Shown here piece after piece: positions 52,440-62,834 of a DNA stretch of 64,000 bases. Positions within the stretch are counted from its first letter, which is position 1; each line of letters begins with the position of its first letter. The notes beneath the pieces are model-generated. The model saw only the letters and a list, made by a program, of their open reading frames with translations, was not told the origin of the DNA and ran no database searches. The DNA is from JAFDYH01 sp049840875 (GTDB lineage: Bacteria > Bacteroidota > Bacteroidia > Chitinophagales > Chitinophagaceae): the NCBI GenBank assembly GCA_049840875.1, contig JASGJE010000011.1, positions 682,001 through 746,000 on the forward strand, written 5' to 3'. The position numbers and the translations under genes are program-made.

Positions 52440-52561
52440 GTGTAGAATTTTCTCAACAGCGTTTGCAATTTATTTTTTACTGTTGGTAATTTCATCAGCA
52501 TCGAACAGGATATTATCCCTACTTTTAGCGATCATAGATTTTTCATCTTTAAACGCTGTTA

Positions 52562-53215
52562 ATGATTCTTTCTTTACGTAAAATTTTTATTGTCGCTCTT
52601 CTGTTCATCTTAGTTCATGTAAGCATAAATGCACAAACACGTTTTAATTTTTTTGCAGGCCCACAGGTTACAACAGTATCCTATGTTGTAAAAGGAGAAA
52701 AACAGGCAACTTCATTCAAGCCGGGAGTCGTTTTGGGCGCAGGTGCTAAAATCGAATTTGAAAATCGATTGTTTTTTTCTCCATCTATTTATTATAGTTT
52801 AAAAGGATACAAAGTGGACTTTAAGCAGTCATCAATGCTTCCAAATCCTTCTGCACTCAACAACAACGTGACGGTGCATACGCTGGAAACCGCTTTTTTG
52901 CTTCAATATGATTTCAACAAAAAGCCCTCACATCTATTTATAAAACTTGGCCCTTCTATCGATTTTCAATTGTACGGAAAAGAAAAATTCGATCTCGCTG
53001 ATGAAACACATGTAGATAGAACAATGAAATATGACTACGAAAATTATGGCCGTTATGCAGCTACCGGCGTTTTTCAATTGGGCTATGAACTGCGCAAATC
53101 CATTTTCTTCTACGGCTATTATGAGCAAGGTTTAACGAATCTTGACAATGCAGACAAAGGACCAACGATACAGTACCGTGTCGCGGGAATAACAATCGGA
53201 AAGTTTATTAAGTAA
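52562..53215 (+). CDS. Outer-membrane beta-barrel protein (PorT/OMP_b-brl family)
   Basis: 217 residues with a signal peptide (to SINAQ, residue 25). It has alternating amphipathic strands (FNFFAGPQVTTVSYVV, GVVLGAGAKIEFENRLFFSP, IYYSLKGYKVDF, HLFIKLGPSIDFQLYG) and ends on a strand (QYRVAGITIGKFIK), giving an eight-stranded barrel of the PorT-like type. It may be a small pore or a structural outer-membrane protein. It converges on sprA with 24 bp between stops, so no operon link is implied. Confidence 0.8.
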   Translation: MILSLRKIFIVALLFILVHVSINAQTRFNFFAGPQVTTVSYVVKGEKQATSFKPGVVLGAGAKIEFENRLFFSPSIYYSLKGYKVDFKQSSMLPNPSALNNNVTVHTLETAFLLQYDFNKKPSHLFIKLGPSIDFQLYGKEKFDLADETHVDRTMKYDYENYGRYAATGVFQLGYELRKSIFFYGYYEQGLTNLDNADKGPTIQYRVAGITIGKFIK

Positions 53216-53239
53216 TTAACTCCTTTTTTATTTTGAAGT

Positions 53240-56200
53240 TTATGGTGTAAGCGAAATTCTTATCTGCACACCTGCTCTTGTATTCGTCACCGGTGCAGTT
53301 GTTGCTATCTTTGGCTCTATCTTGTTTTGTTCGTAGTAAAGTTTAATTGTTACACGTTTATTTACGGTATAATCAACAGACGGCGCAATACGGGTTACTT
53401 TCTGTCCGCCTGTACCGAATGCAGTACTTTGATCAAGCTTACTATTTGATGTCGCATCATCTCTTAGCGAAAAGTCGAAACGTAATGTAACATCATTATC
53501 AAGTTTAAATCCTTTTTTACCAATACGAATATTACGAAGAATGGGCACATTCTTTCTTCTCCAGTTCATTGTTAAATCATAAGTGGTGGACTGAGATTCT
53601 GCCAACTGGTAATCGACAAGACTTAAACTCAGGTTACGGCTTTTGCTATAGGCGAAATTCGTCGTTAATTGATTGGTGAATGTCATATCCAATCCAATCA
53701 ATGGTTTGAATGCTTCGCTGATCGTAATATTCGGTATCAGGAAGAATGGAACATAGTTACCTGTAGTAGTATCAATAAATTGAGGATAGCCTGCATGGAA
53801 TGGATCAAGGAACAGCAACGCTGTGTTAAAGCTATTCATACTTAAAGTACTTGAATAGCCATGCCGCAATGTAAAGTTTGTAAATATCTTATCTAATCCG
53901 GGCAATCTCGATAATCCGTTATAAGATAATGTCCAGTTTGGTTTTGGCAACAATCCGGAAAATGGATTTGAACGAAGGTTCGGATTAGAGTTTTTGATCA
54001 GCGCTATGCTTCCCGGATCTTTATTACTATACGCCGATAGGAATGCTGGTATCAATACATCCTGTGCATAGCGGCCGTAACCATAATAACTTCCGTCGGC
54101 ATTTTCAGGTTGCGGACCGTATGGATTTTTTGCATTCAACCTGTTTGACAAAATATTTCTGTTGTTTTCAAATTGTTTGAACGTTTGTGATACCTGGTTC
54201 GGATCAAAACTTCTGAACATTGTTTGGAATGAAATGTAGGTTATTGTGAAACTTCCCGAAGCGTACGGATTCAATCGTGTAAGCCCTGAAGTGCCTGTTG
54301 TATCTTTATAAAGCTCAGAATAATTTTTATCAAATGTTTTCATCCAGTGCAGATCGATGCTCATATCTCTCACGGGAATTATCTGAGCGGTAATGTCAAG
54401 ATTCTGGTTATAACGTTGCTGAATAAGCGAATTAAACAAAGAGTCCCTCGTTAGCAATCCTCTCGACCCAAAGCGATTAATCCAGGAAGTATCGGGCTGA
54501 TAGCCATAAATAAACCCGAATCCAGGCTCCCTGCTTTTGAAGTTCATCCCGAGTACTTTTGTGCTATCCATATATCCCGGTAAAAGCGTTCCCATATCTT
54601 CATTGTATTGGACTGTTACTCTCTTCAATGAAGTCAGGAGTTTGAGGAAAGCTTTTGGTATCGCTCCTATTTGTACGGGCTCATTCGCGTTCCTTTGTCG
54701 TCTCGATGTATCTCTCCTCGCTGAAGTATCTTTTGGTTGTCTTGAAGCGTTAGGGTTAGTAGCATATACCGATTTCAGGAACTTCCACTTATTATACAAT
54801 TGCTCGAAGTTAAATTCAGCATTAAAGTTTTTGGTCAACGCATTTTCCAATGTATTTCCCTGCGATTTTGCGCCAGGCAGTAATGATGCTGCAGACCAGT
54901 CATATTTCGTTCCATACGAAACTCGAATAGTCGTCCAATCCAGCAATGGGAACTTATTAGTCGGAAGATTGTAAGTAACTATCGCATCCTGGTGATAGTG
55001 CGTATTACGTCCGCCTTTAAAAAAATTTCTGTATAGCGTGTCCTTCTTCGCTTTGGTATCTATTCGTCCTGTAGGTTCATCGATCCTTGCGTTGTTAATT
55101 GCATTAAAATCCAGGGTAAGCGACCTTGTGAGTTCCCATCGTAATACATAATAGCGGTCAAACGTAAAATATTTATCGTAGGTCTCGGGAATCTGGAAAC
55201 CGTCACCACCGACATTTCTGGGCCGTATGGCACCGAACTGCCTGAATACATCTGCCTTGAAGGAAACTATTGATGGGGCGTAGTTGAAATTAAAATCTTT
55301 AACCAGTGAAAACCATGGCGAACGCGACTTAATTAATTTCTTAAACGGCTCAACAGGTTTTACCTGCGGTGCATAGTTATAGGCTAACGCTCCTCTCGTT
55401 CTTGTCAGCTCATTACTTTCTATTAGAGGGTTATGCTGCTCTTGTTTAGTATATGAATAATTGAGATCGACATTGGAAATATCCCACGGCATTGGCTTTT
55501 TGGTACTCGTCCGTATTTTTCTTACGCCTGTAAAGTTTACTGTTTTTATCGTCGTTTCATCAATTGCATTATTCTTTATCGAATCTCTCGCTTGTTTTGA
55601 CGGCGCGTCATTTAATTTTTGCTTCAACGTAATGTCAAGATCATAAGGATCATACTCCGGCGTACTTGTTGTTTTGCTGATACCCGCATAAACAGGAATC
55701 TGAATTGCCGCTTGCTTTGGTAACAATTTACCAAGGTCGAGATTTGTAGAAATATCAAACTGCTTCAGATCGTCACGGGCACGTTCATTTACTTTTTGTT
55801 CGAGTGTACCGAAGCCTACACTTCTTGTATTAGCAGAAACAGTTACACTACCAAGATCAGCCAATGTGATATCAACCCTTCCAGTTGCAGCCCAGCCGCC
55901 TTTCTCATTTAATTTCGATAATCGCAATTCATTAAACCAAACTTCTGTGCAAAGACTTGAAATCTTCATGTTTTGAACACCCAGCATAATACCACGCACT
56001 TCACCCAAATTGGGATTACCGATAATGGCATATGACCGGCCATCGGCAGTAGTTTCACTATAATATTGCGCTGGTTGAATTGCCAGGTTATTTCGTCTTG
56101 ACTTCAATCTTGTTAATTCAACAAGGTCGAAGTCAAGATTATTTTCGGCAGGCCAAACTGATAACGAATCGGCTGTGCTATTCCATGGTGTTATTTTCAA

Positions 56201-59200
56201 TGGAATCTTTATTTCATAATAGTTACCGGAAAAGTCATTACCGATGCGGATAACAGCTTTCAGATCGCCGTATTGAATAGATGCGCCACCACCTGTTGTG
56301 GAAGCATCTTCTGCGTGAATAAACATTGACAATCTTCCATATTGGCGAAGGTCGAGGTTCATTGTTTTAAATACACCTCTTGAAGTTTGTGGCAACAGAT
56401 TACATGCCTGTATGCTTAGCGCCTGCTCATTCAGGAAAAGAGAAACGTTGTTATTACTAAGCTGTTGCTGTCTCTCAACTCCCGGTGGAATACGATAAGG
56501 AATTGGTTGACGTTGATCGTTTTCTTCAATGTTTACAGCCAAAGTATTGAATGAAGTTGGATCATTTGCAGGCAATGGCGTATAGTTGCCGGTGGTATCG
56601 ATATCATAAGAATACTTGCGCCATTGGTTACGCACCAGCTCCAGTTTTCCGAAACGACATACAACTGTATCTTCAAAACCCGTCATAAACATCCTGATGA
56701 AGCGGATCGATTTGAAGTCCGGTATGTTGCCGACTTTACTTTGAAATTGATCAACGGGAATCCGGAATAAATACCATTTTTCCGTACGTGTTCCGTTGTT
56801 TGCAAGTTTTACATTTACCTCTCTTGAGTCAGTTATAAAGTTGGAACCAGTTGCCATTCCTGGTTTTAAATCCACACGGTACTGGAAGTATTCTTCCAGT
56901 TCATTCATCGTATTATCCTTGTTCAGTTCTTCCTGGTCAGGATACAATGTGAAGGCGTTAGTGTATTTATCATTTGCACCGGCAATCGGCGAGTTACCAC
57001 TTGGGTTATTAATATCCTTATAGCGGGCAAGTATACCTGCTTTTGCAGCATCGTATGACGGATCACGGTACGGTTTAAAGTTATCCTGCGACGGGTCGGC
57101 CTGTGCTTTCTGAACTATCGGTGACCCACCGCCGAAATTATTTGTGAGTGTAGTAATGTAATCCGCAAATTTTGTCTTTTCATCGGCATCCGCCAATCCA
57201 TCAAAACCAACATCCTGGAAAGGTCTGTCATTAGGATCGTTACTGAACGCGTTAGTTACTTGTATAGGGTTAGAAGGAACGCGACCCCATACAGTACCGT
57301 TATCAACTGGTGCGCTGATCGTTGGCGTTGGCAAGCCATTTTCAAATTCGCGTTTTCCATCCCGCAATACATCTTCTGAAATATTTCCCAGATTAAAATA
57401 CAATTGCCCACCAGTGCTTGCTGGTTTGTTAATGAAGGGATCTTGCAGCCAGAATTCGATATACTCGATGTTACTGGTTTCAAAGTCTGTTGTCTGATCA
57501 AGACTACGCATGATACCACCCCATGCACGTTTTGGGTTCAGCAGGTTGCCATTCGCATTTACCAAAGTTGGATTAGTCTGATAATTATAGGGGCCTCTTT
57601 CATTTGGATAATACGCCATGTCGAAAGTCGTCAATAACCCCTGTCCGAAATCAGTCGTACGTTCCGGAAAAATTTCTTCCTGGTAAACTTGACGTGTTTC
57701 GGGTTTGGATAGTTCATCTGCATCAGTAATCGGGTTATTTGCATTTTTATTTTCCTGCAACACGGGTTCTATATTATACCACGCAAGTTTCGCCCTGTTA
57801 TATCCGTAGCTAAGATCATTTACCAAATCAGCTTCGGGAAATAATTCATTACCATTTTGATCCAATGATTTCTGCGGCGCTGATGCCAGTGCCCAACTGA
57901 TCAATGGGAAGCGTAAGTCAATACTACTTCTTGTTCCTTCGAAGTCATCTATATAAATAGCGCCGCTGGTGCCTTTTCCAATTTGAGGAGCATGACCAGG
58001 TTTTAATACCGCACCTTCGCCGTATGCAGTGATGCTCGACATTGCCTTGGTCGAATAGAAAGGCAGTTTATCCAACCATCTTGTCAATCGGGGAACATCA
58101 TTGTGATAACTGAAGTCCAATCCATACATCGTATTGCGGATCGGATCATCTCCATAACTCTGTTTGTTGAAGAATGGCCGTTCACCAAGGCGCACGATTG
58201 TACCACCAACGCTAAGATTTTTATTGGCAAGATAATCCAATCGCAGAGCCATATAGTTTTTCTGCTGTAAACCATAGGATGCGTTGTTTTCAAATTGTAC
58301 TGATACCGGAATGCCTGAATTAATAACTGCCTGGTTGATGATATGAAGCGTTCCTAAATCATAATTGATTTCGTAATCGATATTCTCTTTTAAAACCTGT
58401 CCGTTTGCGGTAACAGTTACAGAACCTTTTGGAATATTATATCCCAGGTTGTAATCTGCATTGGTCGCTGTTTTTGATTTACCGACTAATTCGAAGCGGT
58501 CAAGGTTGGCATATGTTTGTGCAATCGCTTTGATGGTATCATACAACGGGTAGTATAAATATTTATCCCGTAAATCCTGCGTTGGATACAGGTAATCAAT
58601 ATCATGACCAAAAGGCTCCAGTAAAGGAAATATGATACGGCTTTGCGAACCAATCGCTGTGAAGCCTTCGATGTAATCGAATACTCCATCCGGCTGCGGG
58701 TCATTCTGATTGTTTAAGCGGTCTAAATTCAGTAAAGTCAATAATGGTTGCCCTTTGTATTGATCGCTGATATCTCCGAGCGGCATATATCTTTTCTGTC
58801 CAAGGCTTGGCTCATCATATACGACATCTAATTTGAAATCTTCTTTCTGCAACTGACCATAGCCTACAGAGTAAACGTTTTTCATCATTAGGTCCCATAT
58901 CGGTAGATTGGTACGTTGTGATGTTGCTTTTAATAATTTCAGGAATAAAACTTTTTGAGAAGTTCCCGTAGAATCAGGTGGCACATCTTGCGAAAACTCA
59001 CCCACTTTATACACACGACCATTGTACGTATATTCAAACGCGACACCCAACACTTCATCCGCCTGTAATGGTTGATTTAACGACAAAAATCCCACCTGGG
59101 GATTGAAGTAGTAATCGTTTGGACCCAACTTCCTTGCGTATGTCTTTTCAAAATCCTGTACGGGTTGCAATCCCAGGTTTTGCAGTGAGGTTTGAACAAG

Positions 59201-60442
59201 TGTTGAGTTTCGGTTATTGGGATTGGATAATATCGTTGAATAAAGACTATTGGAACTGTTTTGTGGGCGTGGATCACCATTCCCTACCCATGGTCCGAAA
59301 GGTGTCGTTTCTCCAAGGTCCATTAATGCAACAACATCTCTCACGTTTGTATCGATACCCATCCTGTTTGTTACCCACACTTCCATTCTCCTGATCTGAA
59401 TAGCCGAATTCACAACCGGCAGGTTCTTCATCGCATTATTATAGTTATTGCGGAAATATTGCGATAATAAAAAGTGCCGGTTCTCTTCATATTCATCTGC
59501 ACGGATCTTGAAAGATTGTGTTGCACCGCCACCCTGTATACCGAGTGTTTGTCGTTGTGAACGTTGGTTAGCAATCAACGCAGTAACGAATAATTTACCG
59601 AATTGCAATTGCGTCTTTACACCAAATAGGGATTGCGCCCCGGGGATCAATGTTCCTTTTGAATTAAAACTCACATTACCGGCCTGGAATTCTTTCAGTA
59701 TTTCATCATCACGACCATGATAATCGAGTTTTAATTGATTTTCATAATCAAAAGTTGCAAGCGTATTATAGTTGATCGGGAGTTTTATTTTATCACCAAT
59801 ACTTGCATCTACCTGCAATTGCGAATTCATTTGATAATCGAGTCCGCCATTTTTTCTGGCACGCTCAGGTAACGTTGGATTTTTTACATTTTGTCCCTGG
59901 TAGCCGGCCATGATGTCGACATATCCTGTAGGCTTGATATCAATTTTTCCAACACCAGTAATACGATTCACCCAGTCTTTTACAAAATTGAATGGCGGTT
60001 TATAGGTACGGCGATTGAGGTCGCTCAATAAATCGGCCCGTTGACGGAAATAATCGTTTTCATCTTTTTTACCCTGCATGTCCAAAAATTCCTGCATGGT
60101 AAACGTTGCCGGTACACGGTAATACTGCGTTCCTATTTTTTCAATGATGTAGTATTGTTTTGTTATCGGATCGTAAACAATATTTTTCTTAACGAAAGAA
60201 GTATCTTTTAAGTCCAGGTTATTACGACTGGGGTAAGTGTATTTATCTCCGCGTCGATCGCTGATAGGATATCTAAGTGTATCTGGAGGGGCGGGAGTTG
60301 TATCGCTTTTTTGAAAAAATCCAACGTACTTATAATCCGTTTCACCCCAAAAGCGGGCGTTTGCCTCTTGGGGAAGAGCAAAGGCAAACATGAAGGCAAT
60401 AATAGCCCCTGTACGGAATATGTACGCAGTAAATTTTGTCAA
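53240..60442 (-). CDS. sprA: Type IX secretion system translocon protein SprA
   Basis: 2400 residues, the size of SprA, the giant outer-membrane barrel that forms the conduit of the type IX secretion system. It starts at a TTG that gives a good signal peptide (MTKFTAYIFRTGAIIAFMFA, ending near EANA); an internal ATG would cut this short. It contains the long extracellular/periplasmic N-terminal region (FWGETDYKYVG; DILNRITGVGKIDIKPTGYV-like segment), many barrel strands, and a C-terminal strand (VTIKLYYEQNKIEPK, RAGVQIRISL). The frame is intact throughout. It lies 39 bp after ruvA on the same strand, an arrangement I recall as conserved in the phylum. Its presence fits the T9SS sorting domain at 33019. 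Confidence 0.95.
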   Translation of the reverse strand: MTKFTAYIFRTGAIIAFMFAFALPQEANARFWGETDYKYVGFFQKSDTTPAPPDTLRYPISDRRGDKYTYPSRNNLDLKDTSFVKKNIVYDPITKQYYIIEKIGTQYYRVPATFTMQEFLDMQGKKDENDYFRQRADLLSDLNRRTYKPPFNFVKDWVNRITGVGKIDIKPTGYVDIMAGYQGQNVKNPTLPERARKNGGLDYQMNSQLQVDASIGDKIKLPINYNTLATFDYENQLKLDYHGRDDEILKEFQAGNVSFNSKGTLIPGAQSLFGVKTQLQFGKLFVTALIANQRSQRQTLGIQGGGATQSFKIRADEYEENRHFLLSQYFRNNYNNAMKNLPVVNSAIQIRRMEVWVTNRMGIDTNVRDVVALMDLGETTPFGPWVGNGDPRPQNSSNSLYSTILSNPNNRNSTLVQTSLQNLGLQPVQDFEKTYARKLGPNDYYFNPQVGFLSLNQPLQADEVLGVAFEYTYNGRVYKVGEFSQDVPPDSTGTSQKVLFLKLLKATSQRTNLPIWDLMMKNVYSVGYGQLQKEDFKLDVVYDEPSLGQKRYMPLGDISDQYKGQPLLTLLNLDRLNNQNDPQPDGVFDYIEGFTAIGSQSRIIFPLLEPFGHDIDYLYPTQDLRDKYLYYPLYDTIKAIAQTYANLDRFELVGKSKTATNADYNLGYNIPKGSVTVTANGQVLKENIDYEINYDLGTLHIINQAVINSGIPVSVQFENNASYGLQQKNYMALRLDYLANKNLSVGGTIVRLGERPFFNKQSYGDDPIRNTMYGLDFSYHNDVPRLTRWLDKLPFYSTKAMSSITAYGEGAVLKPGHAPQIGKGTSGAIYIDDFEGTRSSIDLRFPLISWALASAPQKSLDQNGNELFPEADLVNDLSYGYNRAKLAWYNIEPVLQENKNANNPITDADELSKPETRQVYQEEIFPERTTDFGQGLLTTFDMAYYPNERGPYNYQTNPTLVNANGNLLNPKRAWGGIMRSLDQTTDFETSNIEYIEFWLQDPFINKPASTGGQLYFNLGNISEDVLRDGKREFENGLPTPTISAPVDNGTVWGRVPSNPIQVTNAFSNDPNDRPFQDVGFDGLADADEKTKFADYITTLTNNFGGGSPIVQKAQADPSQDNFKPYRDPSYDAAKAGILARYKDINNPSGNSPIAGANDKYTNAFTLYPDQEELNKDNTMNELEEYFQYRVDLKPGMATGSNFITDSREVNVKLANNGTRTEKWYLFRIPVDQFQSKVGNIPDFKSIRFIRMFMTGFEDTVVCRFGKLELVRNQWRKYSYDIDTTGNYTPLPANDPTSFNTLAVNIEENDQRQPIPYRIPPGVERQQQLSNNNVSLFLNEQALSIQACNLLPQTSRGVFKTMNLDLRQYGRLSMFIHAEDASTTGGGASIQYGDLKAVIRIGNDFSGNYYEIKIPLKITPWNSTADSLSVWPAENNLDFDLVELTRLKSRRNNLAIQPAQYYSETTADGRSYAIIGNPNLGEVRGIMLGVQNMKISSLCTEVWFNELRLSKLNEKGGWAATGRVDITLADLGSVTVSANTRSVGFGTLEQKVNERARDDLKQFDISTNLDLGKLLPKQAAIQIPVYAGISKTTSTPEYDPYDLDITLKQKLNDAPSKQARDSIKNNAIDETTIKTVNFTGVRKIRTSTKKPMPWDISNVDLNYSYTKQEQHNPLIESNELTRTRGALAYNYAPQVKPVEPFKKLIKSRSPWFSLVKDFNFNYAPSIVSFKADVFRQFGAIRPRNVGGDGFQIPETYDKYFTFDRYYVLRWELTRSLTLDFNAINNARIDEPTGRIDTKAKKDTLYRNFFKGGRNTHYHQDAIVTYNLPTNKFPLLDWTTIRVSYGTKYDWSAASLLPGAKSQGNTLENALTKNFNAEFNFEQLYNKWKFLKSVYATNPNASRQPKDTSARRDTSRRQRNANEPVQIGAIPKAFLKLLTSLKRVTVQYNEDMGTLLPGYMDSTKVLGMNFKSREPGFGFIYGYQPDTSWINRFGSRGLLTRDSLFNSLIQQRYNQNLDITAQIIPVRDMSIDLHWMKTFDKNYSELYKDTTGTSGLTRLNPYASGSFTITYISFQTMFRSFDPNQVSQTFKQFENNRNILSNRLNAKNPYGPQPENADGSYYGYGRYAQDVLIPAFLSAYSNKDPGSIALIKNSNPNLRSNPFSGLLPKPNWTLSYNGLSRLPGLDKIFTNFTLRHGYSSTLSMNSFNTALLFLDPFHAGYPQFIDTTTGNYVPFFLIPNITISEAFKPLIGLDMTFTNQLTTNFAYSKSRNLSLSLVDYQLAESQSTTYDLTMNWRRKNVPILRNIRIGKKGFKLDNDVTLRFDFSLRDDATSNSKLDQSTAFGTGGQKVTRIAPSVDYTVNKRVTIKLYYEQNKIEPKIATTAPVTNTRAGVQIRISLTP

Positions 60443-60481
60443 AACTTTCCCAGAGAATTAGTTCAATAAAGTCGGTTTGGA

Positions 60482-61063
60482 TTAAACAGAACGCAGGGCG
60501 ATTTTGATCAGATCTTCAACTGAAGCGCCAGGCGTAGAAACCATAGCCTTTTGAATGGCCTGTTCCGCAGCCTGCCGGTTGATCCCTAATGCCAGCAATG
60601 CATTTAACGCATCTGCATGCAAAGTATTGTGTTTCACCGGGGAAATAGTTGATTCCGGAGTATGTTTGGCGAGCTTGTCGCGGAGCTCGATAACGAGGCG
60701 TTCAGCCGTCTTTTTTCCGATCCCTTTTACAGCTTCTAATGTGCGGGAGTCGCCGTTTAAAATAGCTTTGGCTACATCGTCAGGTTTCATATACGAAAGC
60801 ATCATTCTCGCCGTGGAAGCGCCGATGCCGGAAACGCTGATGAGGTGCAGAAACATTTCTTTTTCCGCCTTATCAAAAAAACCATAGAGAATATGTGCAT
60901 CCTCGCGGATCAGCAAAGAGGTATGTAAAATGCCGTTATCCAGCGACTGGATCTTCGAGTATGTATTGAGACTGATCTGTACTTCATATCCTACTCCTTG
61001 TACATCGACATGAACAACTGCGGGTGTTTTATATACAAAGTTACCTTTGAGATATGCAATCAT
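60482..61063 (-). CDS. ruvA: Holliday junction branch migration protein RuvA
   Basis: 193 residues, normal for RuvA. The N-terminal OB-fold (about 1-62) is followed by two helix-hairpin-helix motifs (SVSGIGASTARMMLSY and AVKGIGKKTAERLVIELRDK) and a C-terminal domain III (about 140-193, LNALLALGINRQAAEQAIQKA) that contacts RuvB. It binds Holliday junctions with RuvB during recombination. It is first in a probable two-gene unit with sprA. Confidence 0.97.
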   Translation of the reverse strand: MIAYLKGNFVYKTPAVVHVDVQGVGYEVQISLNTYSKIQSLDNGILHTSLLIREDAHILYGFFDKAEKEMFLHLISVSGIGASTARMMLSYMKPDDVAKAILNGDSRTLEAVKGIGKKTAERLVIELRDKLAKHTPESTISPVKHNTLHADALNALLALGINRQAAEQAIQKAMVSTPGASVEDLIKIALRSV

Positions 61064-61068
61064 GAACG

Positions 61069-61076
61069 CGAAAGTA
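61069..61076 (-). promoter_or_regulatory. Possible promoter box for ruvA-sprA
   Basis: On the minus strand this reads TACTTTCG, one mismatch from TAnnTTTG, five bases before the ruvA ATG. Confidence 0.35.
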
Positions 61077-61175
61077 CGGGGTTATAAGTTGTAAGTTTTA
61101 GGTTTTCAATTTTCCGAGCCTTCTCCGATAAAGGCAATATCATAAGCGCTATTGATAATTAAGATCGTTGAGATT

Positions 61176-61935
61176 ATTTGGCTAAAGCCGTTTCCCACAG
61201 AATACAGCTATCCACAGGTTAAAACCTGTGGCAATGATTTTATTGCTACAATCTTTGGACTGAGCATATCATTAAATGGAATTTTCTGACCCTGGCCAAA
61301 TTAGCATGATTAGCCTCTTACAATGCATTTGGCTAAAGCCATTTCCTACAGAATACAGCTATCCACAGGTTAAAACCTGTGGCAATAATTTTATTGCTAC
61401 AATCTTTGGACTAAGCATATCATTAAATGGAATTTTCTGACCCTGGCCAAATTAGCATGATTAGCCTCTTACAATGCATTTGGCTAAAGCCATTTCCTAC
61501 AGAATACAGCTATCCACATGTTAAAACCTGTGGCAATAATTTTATTGCCGCAATCTTTAGATTGGGGACGCGATCGCAGACAGTGTCTTGGCTTTAGCCC
61601 AATAACTTTACCCAAGGCTAATTATCAGTTTGATTAAAGCCATCTCCAATAGCTCACATTATCTACACTAAATTCTATGACAATGATTTTACTGTCCCAA
61701 TGTTTAGATTGGAGATACAAACACAGGGAATGCTCCAGCTTCAGCCCAATAATTTTCTGCAGCGTTAATAATCCGTTTGGTTAAAGCCATCTCCTACAGC
61801 TCACATTATCTACAACAAAAAGCTGTGACAATGATTTTATTGCCCCAATCTTTAGATTGGGGGTTACTGGGTCGCAGAACCTTCCGGCTTTAGCCAAACA
61901 AAACCTCTTTAAAGATTGATTTTGGCTAAAGCCAA
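61176..61935. repeat. Array of GGCTAAAGCC palindromic repeats with 151-bp tandem units
   Basis: Units start at 61176, 61327 and 61478, exactly 151 bp apart. Units 1 and 2 differ at four bases, all transitions. The third keeps the first half (inner stem ACAGGTTAAAACCTGT, changed by one base) and then ends with GGCTTTAGCCCAAT at about 61590-61603. Two more diverged copies follow (about 61628-61750 and 61773-61898), the last ending GGCTTTAGCCAAA, and a lone GGCTAAAGCC arm stands at 61923. The array fills most of the 1062-bp gap between ruvA and the 190-residue gene; the remainder (61936-62125) shows nothing clear. Confidence 0.85.
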
Positions 61936-62125
61936 TTCTTAAAGTGCAATTTTTATCCCCATGCTGAAGCGGTCTCAACATACTATAAGGGACAAGAGAG
62001 GGAAGTAAGTAGAAATAAATCGAAACAATCTCTATATAACTTATTAGTTTGGAATTAATTAAAGAAATTATAAGACTTCTTAAACTTATTCACTATTCGC
62101 CAGAATCTTGGCAAAGGGCAAATTA

Positions 62126-62698
62126 TTATTTACTTGTATCATTAGGGCTGTTATTGGGATTGTCTATTTTGGAAGGAGTAGCTTTATCTGTATTATTATT
62201 TTGGCGGCAAGCTTGTATACATTGAGGGATTCCGATTAGAAATATTCCTAAAGTCAATAGCACATAAACCGCAATTAATATCATTGAATATTTAGAATAA
62301 CGAGCCGAATCTTCTGCCGCTTTTGCCGCTTTTTCTGTTGCGTCAACCGTACGTTGGCCATAGGTTATTTGTTGTACAACTGCATTATCTGTTATTTTCA
62401 AAAATTCATAGTATTCTTTGACACCGCCTTTCTCTTTAGCTTTTTTGGCTAAATCGGTTAATACATACCATTGTGTAGATGAGTTTGGGTGTTTTATAAA
62501 ACCACGCTCTTCGGCTTCTTTTATTACAAAAAAATACCGGTTAGCTACCAGATTTGCTTTTTCTATTTCAGTTAATCCTTGTACACTAAGTTCGGGGTAA
62601 TAATTCTGCATTATTACATAAGCATCTTTTGTAGCGGCATCCGGAATATTTTTAATTAGATAGTCGATTGCTGCTAATATCTGTGCTTCTTCAGGCAT
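62126..62698 (-). CDS. Unknown protein with winged-helix-like N-terminus and one membrane span
   Basis: 190 residues, not recognised. The first 110 residues are helical with a pattern like a winged helix (ERGFIKHPNSSTQWYVLTDLAKKAKEKG). A coiled stretch (DATEKAAKAAEDSARY) leads to one membrane span (about 137-160, SMILIAVYVLLTLGIFLIGIP), and a polar Asn/Asp/Lys tail ends the protein. The start overlaps the stop of the 47-residue gene by 8 bp. It is the last gene of a four-gene minus-strand set behind the transposase. Confidence 0.6.
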   Translation of the reverse strand: MPEEAQILAAIDYLIKNIPDAATKDAYVIMQNYYPELSVQGLTEIEKANLVANRYFFVIKEAEERGFIKHPNSSTQWYVLTDLAKKAKEKGGVKEYYEFLKITDNAVVQQITYGQRTVDATEKAAKAAEDSARYSKYSMILIAVYVLLTLGIFLIGIPQCIQACRQNNNTDKATPSKIDNPNNSPNDTSK

Positions 62699-62834
62699 TA
62701 TATTTTTTCTTATTCTTAATGGGAGTATTTACCGCTCTTTTAATAGCTTCTTCAAAACTCATATTGAGTTTTACGGGTTCATCATTGGGGAGTTGTTTAG
62801 GCTTTGGGGTTGCCTTCTTTTTAGCTTTAGCCAT
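62691..62834 (-). CDS. Small Lys-rich protein, 47 residues
   Basis: MAKAKKKATPKPKQLPNDEP begins the product; then VKLNMSFEEAIKRAVNTPIK and a short basic tail. The SFEEAIKRAVN segment is a typical small amphipathic helix. It overlaps the next gene by 8 bp and the previous gene (91 residues) by 8 bp, which supports a real coupled gene. I do not recognise the family. Confidence 0.6.
   Translation of the reverse strand: MAKAKKKATPKPKQLPNDEPVKLNMSFEEAIKRAVNTPIKNKKKYNA

Noticed and set aside
54537..54974. 145-residue frame antisense to sprA
   Set aside because: It is a shadow of the sprA reading frame, without a start signal or recognisable domains. Other antisense frames in sprA were rejected the same way.
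61176..61935. Possible CRISPR array
   Set aside because: Repeat units are 151 bp and head-to-tail without unique spacers, and no cas genes are nearby.
61781..61981. Open frame of 66 residues on the minus strand in the repeat array
   Set aside because: It runs entirely through palindromic repeat copies and has no protein-like conservation between units.
62049..62225. Plus-strand frame of 58 residues with a hydrophobic middle, starting at TTG
   Set aside because: It lies mostly antisense to the end of the 190-residue gene. The hydrophobic look can come from reading a polar tail on the other strand, and there is no ribosome-binding site.
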